Both the position numbers and the translations under genes were made by a program. This document shows, one piece after another, positions 1 to 10,300 of a stretch of 64,000 nucleotides of DNA. The notes under the pieces are model-generated. The model had not been told where the DNA came from. It made no database searches and saw nothing but the letters and a program-made list of their open reading frames with translations. This DNA comes from Sinohyriopsis cumingii (taxonomy: Eukaryota; Mollusca; Bivalvia; Unionida; Unionidae), in contig JAPYKE020000261.1 of NCBI GenBank assembly GCA_028554795.2, forward strand, positions 44,271 through 108,270. The letters run 5' to 3'. How positions within the stretch are numbered: the first letter of the stretch is position 1; the number at the start of each line of letters is the position of its first letter.

Positions 1-70
1 CTGAATGATAGGAACATGAAACTAGCCAGAATTATTTCTGAGATATCAACAATGAATTTTACAATTAGAA

Positions 71-84
71 AAGGGAGGTAACTC
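71..84 (+). other. AAGGGAGGTAACTC motif, mollusc-like repeat signature
   Basis: This 14-mer is present once in every unit, including the short and partial ones (48 copies). From memory, close variants of it occur often in dispersed repeats of bivalve and gastropod genomes. That is the main basis for suggesting a mollusc host. It is a weak taxonomic hint and no function is implied. Confidence 0.4.
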
Positions 85-97
85 ATCAGCTTCATAA

Positions 98-110
98 AGG
101 TCAAAGGTCA
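98..110 (+). promoter_or_regulatory. Perfect DR1 nuclear-receptor-like element
   Basis: Two AGGTCA hexamers (98-103 and 105-110) are separated by a single A, which is the consensus DR1 arrangement bound in animals by RXR heterodimers, HNF4 and COUP-TF family receptors. It recurs once in each unit, 48 times in the window, the last at 63738-63750. Single AGGTCA half-sites also lie at 303-308 and 752-757. The match to the consensus is visible. Binding is untested, and AGGTCA-rich strings may simply be common in this kind of genome. Confidence 0.35.
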
Positions 111-190
111 AAGTGTAAAATATTTGCCTATTGTTTAATATGGAAGAAGCGAATTCACTTTCTCATCATTTATTTTTTTATTTCATTGCA

Positions 191-196
191 AATAAA
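191..196 (+). other. AATAAA hexamer (possible poly(A) signal)
   Basis: The canonical polyadenylation hexamer sits here and again at 440-445 just before an A-run. In DNA this AT-rich such hexamers are expected by chance, and no transcript is evident. Confidence 0.1.
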
Positions 197-473
197 TGAA
201 AAGAAACATTTTCACCATATATTTCTGTCACTTATTGCAACAGTTTTAAATTTAAGTTGACTCTATTCCTATATTCTAAGTCTTCTAATTTCCCCATAAT
301 TAAGGTCACTACTCACACAAACATACCTCATGGCAAATTATGTAAGCAAGAGAAAAATGATCATAATTAGCTTATTTTCATGCTTAAACACAATATGAAT
401 GTACCATTTTATTCAGAACATCATACATAATTATATGAAAATAAAAAAAAATAATTGCAAACATTTTTTTATT

Positions 474-490
474 TTCTTTAAGGTGGCGCT
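474..490 (+). repeat. Left arm of 17-bp inverted repeat bounding the insert
   Basis: Positions 474-490 pair with 1125-1141 on the opposite strand at 16 of 17 positions; the exception is 481 against 1134. The inner ten bases (481-490) are the proposed terminal inverted repeat. The outer seven (TTCTTTA) are flank. The flanks are symmetric because the unoccupied target is itself a palindrome. Confidence 0.8.
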
Positions 491-1134
491 ATACAGTTTC
501 GCATTTTGCATAGGGTTAGGAATTTAAAGAAAAAGAATGTCCCCGGCTTTCCTCACTGGTTATACTGGCTATTTAAAAAAGACCTTGTATATCTTAGGTA
601 TAATGCAAAGAACCTTTAATTCCCTTTATTTTGGTGTATGATTGATGGGTGTACTATGGGTTATAGAGTATACAGCTTGGCCTTACTTCAAATGTGCACC
701 TTTCAAAAAAGTGCTAGCTCTACTTGGTCATTTTCACTTCCTGAACTTCAGAGGTCATTTGTATAAAAAAGAGCCGATAACTTTTTTTACATTTTATATA
801 TTTGGTAATTCATTCATTGCACTTTCAGAAGCTGGTATTGTCTAGTCTGGCAAAATTCATTTTCCCTATTTTAATAGCTGCTATGTATAGTGTACTTTAG
901 ACTAATTCAGACTGATTTTTTAACACAAGGGAGCAGTCATTTTAGTTAGCAGTGTGCTTAAATCATGTAAAATTTCCAAAAGTACAATATCCAAAAGAAA
1001 TATCATCCACATTACATTAATGTAGCATAGAGGTATGCAAACATTCTCTCCACTGTGCATGTTTTAAATGCGAACTACTTCACCTTACATACGTCACTCT
1101 CTCAAAAGTACTTATTATCTGGTGAGCGCCACCA
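481..1134. mobile_element. MITE-like 654-bp insert within each full monomer (first copy)
   Basis: The segment starts AGGTGGCGCT and ends AGCGCCACCA. The reverse complement of the end is TGGTGGCGCT, so nine of ten terminal bases pair. A TA lies directly outside each end (479-480 and 1135-1136). The unit at 13681-14392 lacks exactly this segment plus one TA, which defines the boundaries independently. TA duplication and no coding capacity fit a non-autonomous Tc1/mariner-type element. A three-base TAA duplication (PIF/Harbinger-like) with element 482-1134 also fits, but makes the ends asymmetric by one base. The family is not recognised. Apart from the termini I see no long inverted repeats. 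Further copies start at 1849, 3217, 4585, 5953, 7321, 8689, 10057, 11425 and 12793, then at 14873+1368n up to 62753. Alternative: ordinary satellite sequence that happens to lie between short inverted repeats. Confidence 0.6.
642..845 (+). other. Short open frame inside the insert, probably non-coding
   Basis: The open frame is 67 codons if read from TTG at 642 and 66 from the ATG at 645, with an in-frame TGA immediately upstream and TAG at 843-845. It is rich in Phe, Leu and Ile, with a hydrophobic stretch near residues 46-61, as expected for T-rich DNA read by chance. I recognise no domain or family. It is open in all 46 full monomers, but the monomers are near-identical, so this is not evidence of selection. 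Two copies differ and both changes alter the protein: Gly3Asp (base 6121) and Pro45Leu (base 50735). The ATG context is mixed, with G at +4 and T at -3. The empty-site unit lacks it completely. I do not annotate it as a gene. Confidence 0.1.
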
Positions 1135-1141
1135 TAAAGAA
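1125..1141 (-). repeat. Right arm of 17-bp inverted repeat bounding the insert
   Basis: This is the partner of 474-490. The inner ten bases (1125-1134, AGCGCCACCA) are the proposed right terminal repeat; 1135-1141 (TAAAGAA) is the flank with the second TA. The preceding GGTG at 1121-1124 can also pair with CACC at 1130-1133, so the right end could form a small hairpin of its own. Confidence 0.8.
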
Positions 1142-1229
1142 GATGTAGGTATTATTTTTTATGATTTAATTATGTTTATATGGCTGAAACATTTAAGTCG
1201 CAAGCATCAAAACAATCCTTATGAATAAT

Positions 1230-1312
1230 TCTCCTGCTTTTTTCCCCACAGAACAGTATTTATGAGTGTCAGAGTCTCTAACAAGTCCAGCCTCCGCCCC
1301 CCCATGATAAAA
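1230..1312 (+). other. Splice-acceptor-like tract plus 61-nt exon-like segment
   Basis: A pyrimidine tract at 1230-1249 ends in CAG at 1249-1251, a strong match to a 3' splice site. It is followed by 61 nt (1252-1312) and then GTGAGC at 1313-1318, a fair 5' splice-site match. The segment contains the GC-richest part of the right arm and one frame stays open through it. That frame could run from ATG 1262 to TAA 1346-1348 (28 codons). It lies in the right satellite arm, so it is also in the short monomer (47 copies in the window). No flanking exons are seen. It may be a fragment of a captured exon or a chance match. Confidence 0.2.
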
Positions 1313-4300
1313 GTGAGCGATTTTAAGAATGCACATTACATTTTGTAAACATAGCAACCAATGTTATGCTGAATGATAGGAACATGAAACTAGCCAGAAT
1401 TATTTCTGAGATATCAACAATGAATTTTACAATTAGAAAAGGGAGGTAACTCATCAGCTTCATAAAGGTCAAAGGTCAAAGTGTAAAATATTTGCCTATT
1501 GTTTAATATGGAAGAAGCGAATTCACTTTCTCATCATTTATTTTTTTATTTCATTGCAAATAAATGAAAAGAAACATTTTCACCATATATTTCTGTCACT
1601 TATTGCAACAGTTTTAAATTTAAGTTGACTCTATTCCTATATTCTAAGTCTTCTAATTTCCCCATAATTAAGGTCACTACTCACACAAACATACCTCATG
1701 GCAAATTATGTAAGCAAGAGAAAAATGATCATAATTAGCTTATTTTCATGCTTAAACACAATATGAATGTACCATTTTATTCAGAACATCATACATAATT
1801 ATATGAAAATAAAAAAAAATAATTGCAAACATTTTTTTATTTTCTTTAAGGTGGCGCTATACAGTTTCGCATTTTGCATAGGGTTAGGAATTTAAAGAAA
1901 AAGAATGTCCCCGGCTTTCCTCACTGGTTATACTGGCTATTTAAAAAAGACCTTGTATATCTTAGGTATAATGCAAAGAACCTTTAATTCCCTTTATTTT
2001 GGTGTATGATTGATGGGTGTACTATGGGTTATAGAGTATACAGCTTGGCCTTACTTCAAATGTGCACCTTTCAAAAAAGTGCTAGCTCTACTTGGTCATT
2101 TTCACTTCCTGAACTTCAGAGGTCATTTGTATAAAAAAGAGCCGATAACTTTTTTTACATTTTATATATTTGGTAATTCATTCATTGCACTTTCAGAAGC
2201 TGGTATTGTCTAGTCTGGCAAAATTCATTTTCCCTATTTTAATAGCTGCTATGTATAGTGTACTTTAGACTAATTCAGACTGATTTTTTAACACAAGGGA
2301 GCAGTCATTTTAGTTAGCAGTGTGCTTAAATCATGTAAAATTTCCAAAAGTACAATATCCAAAAGAAATATCATCCACATTACATTAATGTAGCATAGAG
2401 GTATGCAAACATTCTCTCCACTGTGCATGTTTTAAATGCGAACTACTTCACCTTACATACGTCACTCTCTCAAAAGTACTTATTATCTGGTGAGCGCCAC
2501 CATAAAGAAGATGTAGGTATTATTTTTTATGATTTAATTATGTTTATATGGCTGAAACATTTAAGTCGCAAGCATCAAAACAATCCTTATGAATAATTCT
2601 CCTGCTTTTTTCCCCACAGAACAGTATTTATGAGTGTCAGAGTCTCTAACAAGTCCAGCCTCCGCCCCCCCATGATAAAAGTGAGCGATTTTAAGAATGC
2701 ACATTACATTTTGTAAACATAGCAACCAATGTTATGCTGAATGATAGGAACATGAAACTAGCCAGAATTATTTCTGAGATATCAACAATGAATTTTACAA
2801 TTAGAAAAGGGAGGTAACTCATCAGCTTCATAAAGGTCAAAGGTCAAAGTGTAAAATATTTGCCTATTGTTTAATATGGAAGAAGCGAATTCACTTTCTC
2901 ATCATTTATTTTTTTATTTCATTGCAAATAAATGAAAAGAAACATTTTCACCATATATTTCTGTCACTTATTGCAACAGTTTTAAATTTAAGTTGACTCT
3001 ATTCCTATATTCTAAGTCTTCTAATTTCCCCATAATTAAGGTCACTACTCACACAAACATACCTCATGGCAAATTATGTAAGCAAGAGAAAAATGATCAT
3101 AATTAGCTTATTTTCATGCTTAAACACAATATGAATGTACCATTTTATTCAGAACATCATACATAATTATATGAAAATAAAAAAAAATAATTGCAAACAT
3201 TTTTTTATTTTCTTTAAGGTGGCGCTATACAGTTTCGCATTTTGCATAGGGTTAGGAATTTAAAGAAAAAGAATGTCCCCGGCTTTCCTCACTGGTTATA
3301 CTGGCTATTTAAAAAAGACCTTGTATATCTTAGGTATAATGCAAAGAACCTTTAATTCCCTTTATTTTGGTGTATGATTGATGGGTGTACTATGGGTTAT
3401 AGAGTATACAGCTTGGCCTTACTTCAAATGTGCACCTTTCAAAAAAGTGCTAGCTCTACTTGGTCATTTTCACTTCCTGAACTTCAGAGGTCATTTGTAT
3501 AAAAAAGAGCCGATAACTTTTTTTACATTTTATATATTTGGTAATTCATTCATTGCACTTTCAGAAGCTGGTATTGTCTAGTCTGGCAAAATTCATTTTC
3601 CCTATTTTAATAGCTGCTATGTATAGTGTACTTTAGACTAATTCAGACTGATTTTTTAACACAAGGGAGCAGTCATTTTAGTTAGCAGTGTGCTTAAATC
3701 ATGTAAAATTTCCAAAAGTACAATATCCAAAAGAAATATCATCCACATTACATTAATGTAGCATAGAGGTATGCAAACATTCTCTCCACTGTGCATGTTT
3801 TAAATGCGAACTACTTCACCTTACATACGTCACTCTCTCAAAAGTACTTATTATCTGGTGAGCGCCACCATAAAGAAGATGTAGGTATTATTTTTTATGA
3901 TTTAATTATGTTTATATGGCTGAAACATTTAAGTCGCAAGCATCAAAACAATCCTTATGAATAATTCTCCTGCTTTTTTCCCCACAGAACAGTATTTATG
4001 AGTGTCAGAGTCTCTAACAAGTCCAGCCTCCGCCCCCCCATGATAAAAGTGAGCGATTTTAAGAATGCACATTACATTTTGTAAACATAGCAACCAATGT
4101 TATGCTGAATGATAGGAACATGAAACTAGCCAGAATTATTTCTGAGATATCAACAATGAATTTTACAATTAGAAAAGGGAGGTAACTCATCAGCTTCATA
4201 AAGGTCAAAGGTCAAAGTGTAAAATATTTGCCTATTGTTTAATATGGAAGAAGCGAATTCACTTTCTCATCATTTATTTTTTTATTTCATTGCAAATAAA

Positions 4301-7300
4301 TGAAAAGAAACATTTTCACCATATATTTCTGTCACTTATTGCAACAGTTTTAAATTTAAGTTGACTCTATTCCTATATTCTAAGTCTTCTAATTTCCCCA
4401 TAATTAAGGTCACTACTCACACAAACATACCTCATGGCAAATTATGTAAGCAAGAGAAAAATGATCATAATTAGCTTATTTTCATGCTTAAACACAATAT
4501 GAATGTACCATTTTATTCAGAACATCATACATAATTATATGAAAATAAAAAAAAATAATTGCAAACATTTTTTTATTTTCTTTAAGGTGGCGCTATACAG
4601 TTTCGCATTTTGCATAGGGTTAGGAATTTAAAGAAAAAGAATGTCCCCGGCTTTCCTCACTGGTTATACTGGCTATTTAAAAAAGACCTTGTATATCTTA
4701 GGTATAATGCAAAGAACCTTTAATTCCCTTTATTTTGGTGTATGATTGATGGGTGTACTATGGGTTATAGAGTATACAGCTTGGCCTTACTTCAAATGTG
4801 CACCTTTCAAAAAAGTGCTAGCTCTACTTGGTCATTTTCACTTCCTGAACTTCAGAGGTCATTTGTATAAAAAAGAGCCGATAACTTTTTTTACATTTTA
4901 TATATTTGGTAATTCATTCATTGCACTTTCAGAAGCTGGTATTGTCTAGTCTGGCAAAATTCATTTTCCCTATTTTAATAGCTGCTATGTATAGTGTACT
5001 TTAGACTAATTCAGACTGATTTTTTAACACAAGGGAGCAGTCATTTTAGTTAGCAGTGTGCTTAAATCATGTAAAATTTCCAAAAGTACAATATCCAAAA
5101 GAAATATCATCCACATTACATTAATGTAGCATAGAGGTATGCAAACATTCTCTCCACTGTGCATGTTTTAAATGCGAACTACTTCACCTTACATACGTCA
5201 CTCTCTCAAAAGTACTTATTATCTGGTGAGCGCCACCATAAAGAAGATGTAGGTATTATTTTTTATGATTTAATTATGTTTATATGGCTGAAACATTTAA
5301 GTCGCAAGCATCAAAACAATCCTTATGAATAATTCTCCTGCTTTTTTCCCCACAGAACAGTATTTATGAGTGTCAGAGTCTCTAACAAGTCCAGCCTCCG
5401 CCCCCCCATGATAAAAGTGAGCGATTTTAAGAATGCACATTACATTTTGTAAACATAGCAACCAATGTTATGCTGAATGATAGGAACATGAAACTAGCCA
5501 GAATTATTTCTGAGATATCAACAATGAATTTTACAATTAGAAAAGGGAGGTAACTCATCAGCTTCATAAAGGTCAAAGGTCAAAGTGTAAAATATTTGCC
5601 TATTGTTTAATATGGAAGAAGCGAATTCACTTTCTCATCATTTATTTTTTTATTTCATTGCAAATAAATGAAAAGAAACATTTTCACCATATATTTCTGT
5701 CACTTATTGCAACAGTTTTAAATTTAAGTTGACTCTATTCCTATATTCTAAGTCTTCTAATTTCCCCATAATTAAGGTCACTACTCACACAAACATACCT
5801 CATGGCAAATTATGTAAGCAAGAGAAAAATGATCATAATTAGCTTATTTTCATGCTTAAACACAATATGAATGTACCATTTTATTCAGAACATCATACAT
5901 AATTATATGAAAATAAAAAAAAATAATTGCAAACATTTTTTTATTTTCTTTAAGGTGGCGCTATACAGTTTCGCATTTTGCATAGGGTTAGGAATTTAAA
6001 GAAAAAGAATGTCCCCGGCTTTCCTCACTGGTTATACTGGCTATTTAAAAAAGACCTTGTATATCTTAGGTATAATGCAAAGAACCTTTAATTCCCTTTA
6101 TTTTGGTGTATGATTGATGGATGTACTATGGGTTATAGAGTATACAGCTTGGCCTTACTTCAAATGTGCACCTTTCAAAAAAGTGCTAGCTCTACTTGGT
6201 CATTTTCACTTCCTGAACTTCAGAGGTCATTTGTATAAAAAAGAGCCGATAACTTTTTTTACATTTTATATATTTGGTAATTCATTCATTGCACTTTCAG
6301 AAGCTGGTATTGTCTAGTCTGGCAAAATTCATTTTCCCTATTTTAATAGCTGCTATGTATAGTGTACTTTAGACTAATTCAGACTGATTTTTTAACACAA
6401 GGGAGCAGTCATTTTAGTTAGCAGTGTGCTTAAATCATGTAAAATTTCCAAAAGTACAATATCCAAAAGAAATATCATCCACATTACATTAATGTAGCAT
6501 AGAGGTATGCAAACATTCTCTCCACTGTGCATGTTTTAAATGCGAACTACTTCACCTTACATACGTCACTCTCTCAAAAGTACTTATTATCTGGTGAGCG
6601 CCACCATAAAGAAGATGTAGGTATTATTTTTTATGATTTAATTATGTTTATATGGCTGAAACATTTAAGTCGCAAGCATCAAAACAATCCTTATCAATAA
6701 TTCTCCTGCTTTTTTCCCCACAGAACAGTATTTATGAGTGTCAGAGTCTCTAACAAGTCCAGCCTCCGCCCCCCCATGATAAAAGTGAGCGATTTTAAGA
6801 ATGCACATTACATTTTGTAAACATAGCAACCAATGTTATGCTGAATGATAGGAACATGAAACTAGCCAGAATTATTTCTGAGATATCAACAATGAATTTT
6901 ACAATTAGAAAAGGGAGGTAACTCATCAGCTTCATAAAGGTCAAAGGTCAAAGTGTAAAATATTTGCCTATTGTTTAATATGGAAGAAGCGAATTCACTT
7001 TCTCATCATTTATTTTTTTATTTCATTGCAAATAAATGAAAAGAAACATTTTCACCATATATTTCTGTCACTTATTGCAACAGTTTTAAATTTAAGTTGA
7101 CTCTATTCCTATATTCTAAGTCTTCTAATTTCCCCATAATTAAGGTCACTACTCACACAAACATACCTCATGGCAAATTATGTAAGCAAGAGAAAAATGA
7201 TCATAATTAGCTTATTTTCATGCTTAAACACAATATGAATGTACCATTTTATTCAGAACATCATACATAATTATATGAAAATAAAAAAAAATAATTGCAA

Positions 7301-10300
7301 ACATTTTTTTATTTTCTTTAAGGTGGCGCTATACAGTTTCGCATTTTGCATAGGGTTAGGAATTTAAAGAAAAAGAATGTCCCCGGCTTTCCTCACTGGT
7401 TATACTGGCTATTTAAAAAAGACCTTGTATATCTTAGGTATAATGCAAAGAACCTTTAATTCCCTTTATTTTGGTGTATGATTGATGGGTGTACTATGGG
7501 TTATAGAGTATACAGCTTGGCCTTACTTCAAATGTGCACCTTTCAAAAAAGTGCTAGCTCTACTTGGTCATTTTCACTTCCTGAACTTCAGAGGTCATTT
7601 GTATAAAAAAGAGCCGATAACTTTTTTTACATTTTATATATTTGGTAATTCATTCATTGCACTTTCAGAAGCTGGTATTGTCTAGTCTGGCAAAATTCAT
7701 TTTCCCTATTTTAATAGCTGCTATGTATAGTGTACTTTAGACTAATTCAGACTGATTTTTTAACACAAGGGAGCAGTCATTTTAGTTAGCAGTGTGCTTA
7801 AATCATGTAAAATTTCCAAAAGTACAATATCCAAAAGAAATATCATCCACATTACATTAATGTAGCATAGAGGTATGCAAACATTCTCTCCACTGTGCAT
7901 GTTTTAAATGCGAACTACTTCACCTTACATACGTCACTCTCTCAAAAGTACTTATTATCTGGTGAGCGCCACCATAAAGAAGATGTAGGTATTATTTTTT
8001 ATGATTTAATTATGTTTATATGGCTGAAACATTTAAGTCGCAAGCATCAAAACAATCCTTATGAATAATTCTCCTGCTTTTTTCCCCACAGAACAGTATT
8101 TATGAGTGTCAGAGTCTCTAACAAGTCCAGCCTCCGCCCCCCCATGATAAAAGTGAGCGATTTTAAGAATGCACATTACATTTTGTAAACATAGCAACCA
8201 ATGTTATGCTGAATGATAGGAACATGAAACTGGCCAGAATTATTTCTGAGATATCAACAATGAATTTTACAATTAGAAAAGGGAGGTAACTCATCAGCTT
8301 CATAAAGGTCAAAGGTCAAAGTGTAAAATATTTGCCTATTGTTTAATATGGAAGAAGCGAATTCACTTTCTCATCATTTATTTTTTTATTTCATTGCAAA
8401 TAAATGAAAAGAAACATTTTCACCATATATTTCTGTCACTTATTGCAACAGTTTTAAATTTAAGTTGACTCTATTCCTATATTCTAAGTCTTCTAATTTC
8501 CCCATAATTAAGGTCACTACTCACACAAACATACCTCATGGCAAATTATGTAAGCAAGAGAAAAATGATCATAATTAGCTTATTTTCATGCTTAAACACA
8601 ATATGAATGTACCATTTTATTCAGAACATCATACATAATTATATGAAAATAAAAAAAAATAATTGCAAACATTTTTTTATTTTCTTTAAGGTGGCGCTAT
8701 ACAGTTTCGCATTTTGCATAGGGTTAGGAATTTAAAGAAAAAGAATGTCCCCGGCTTTCCTCACTGGTTATACTGGCTATTTAAAAAAGACCTTGTATAT
8801 CTTAGGTATAATGCAAAGAACCTTTAATTCCCTTTATTTTGGTGTATGATTGATGGGTGTACTATGGGTTATAGAGTATACAGCTTGGCCTTACTTCAAA
8901 TGTGCACCTTTCAAAAAAGTGCTAGCTCTACTTGGTCATTTTCACTTCCTGAACTTCAGAGGTCATTTGTATAAAAAAGAGCCGATAACTTTTTTTACAT
9001 TTTATATATTTGGTAATTCATTCATTGCACTTTCAGAAGCTGGTATTGTCTAGTCTGGCAAAATTCATTTTCCCTATTTTAATAGCTGCTATGTATAGTG
9101 TACTTTAGACTAATTCAGACTGATTTTTTAACACAAGGGAGCAGTCATTTTAGTTAGCAGTGTGCTTAAATCATGTAAAATTTCCAAAAGTACAATATCC
9201 AAAAGAAATATCATCCACATTACATTAATGTAGCATAGAGGTATGCAAACATTCTCTCCACTGTGCATGTTTTAAATGCGAACTACTTCACCTTACATAC
9301 GTCACTCTCTCAAAAGTACTTATTATCTGGTGAGCGCCACCATAAAGAAGATGTAGGTATTATTTTTTATGATTTAATTATGTTTATATGGCTGAAACAT
9401 TTAAGTCGCAAGCATCAAAACAATCCTTATGAATAATTCTCCTGCTTTTTTCCCCACAGAACAGTATTTATGAGTGTCAGAGTCTCTAACAAGTCCAGCC
9501 TCCGCCCCCCCATGATAAAAGTGAGCGATTTTAAGAATGCACATTACATTTTGTAAACATAGCAACCAATGTTATGCTGAATGATAGGAACATGAAACTA
9601 GCCAGAATTATTTCTGAGATATCAACAATGAATTTTACAATTAGAAAAGGGAGGTAACTCATCAGCTTCATAAAGGTCAAAGGTCAAAGTGTAAAATATT
9701 TGCCTATTGTTTAATATGGAAGAAGCGAATTCACTTTCTCATCATTTATTTTTTTATTTCATTGCAAATAAATGAAAAGAAACATTTTCACCATATATTT
9801 CTGTCACTTATTGCAACAGTTTTAAATTTAAGTTGACTCTATTCCTATATTCTAAGTCTTCTAATTTCCCCATAATTAAGGTCACTACTCACACAAACAT
9901 ACCTCATGGCAAATTATGTAAGCAAGAGAAAAATGATCATAATTAGCTTATTTTCATGCTTAAACACAATATGAATGTACCATTTTATTCAGAACATCAT
10001 ACATAATTATATGAAAATAAAAAAAAATAATTGCAAACATTTTTTTATTTTCTTTAAGGTGGCGCTATACAGTTTCGCATTTTGCATAGGGTTAGGAATT
10101 TAAAGAAAAAGAATGTCCCCGGCTTTCCTCACTGGTTATACTGGCTATTTAAAAAAGACCTTGTATATCTTAGGTATAATGCAAAGAACCTTTAATTCCC
10201 TTTATTTTGGTGTATGATTGATGGGTGTACTATGGGTTATAGAGTATACAGCTTGGCCTTACTTCAAATGTGCACCTTTCAAAAAAGTGCTAGCTCTACT

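Larger units (their letters stand above)
1..1368 (+). repeat. Reference monomer, with internal map
   Basis: Used here as the map for all copies. Positions 1-480 are the left satellite arm: the AAGGGAGGTAACTC motif at 71-84, a DR1 element at 98-110, an EcoRI site at 151-156, AATAAA at 191-196 and 440-445, and a very AT-rich stretch at 421-480 with A9 and T7 runs. Positions 481-1134 are a transposon-like insert with inverted-repeat ends. Positions 1135-1368 are the right arm, with a pyrimidine tract ending in CAG at 1230-1251 and the most GC-rich patch at 1286-1303 including C7. By my count there are 11 CpG sites, seven of them inside the insert. No sub-periodicity is visible inside the monomer. 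To convert to other copies add 1368n (n=1-9), or 14392+1368n (n=0-35) after the short monomer. Confidence 0.95.

Noticed and set aside
511..520. Telomere-like TAGGGTTAGG
   Set aside because: Less than two units of TTAGGG, not repeated nearby, inside the insert; chance.
781..810. Replication-origin-like T-rich stretch (ARS-type match)
   Set aside because: Only a loose match in AT-rich DNA; no exact consensus.
642..845. 67-codon open frame recurring in 46 monomers, as a repeated gene family
   Set aside because: Recurrence only reflects the tandem repeat. No recognisable domain; composition is typical of T-rich DNA read by chance. It needs a TTG start for 67 codons, and the two observed changes in it are both amino-acid altering with no synonymous ones.
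1262..1348. 28-codon ORF in the right arm as a small protein gene
   Set aside because: Too short to stand alone, no recognisable motif; noted only as part of the exon-like segment.
1..1368. Hidden 171-bp sub-periodicity (1368 = 8 x 171), as in alpha satellite
   Set aside because: Comparing positions 1 onward with 172 onward shows no similarity, the composite origin explains the length better, and 712 is not a multiple of 171.
1..1368. CENP-B box or SINE/tRNA-type A and B promoter boxes
   Set aside because: I looked for the CENP-B consensus and the GGTTCGA-type B box and found no convincing match in the monomer.
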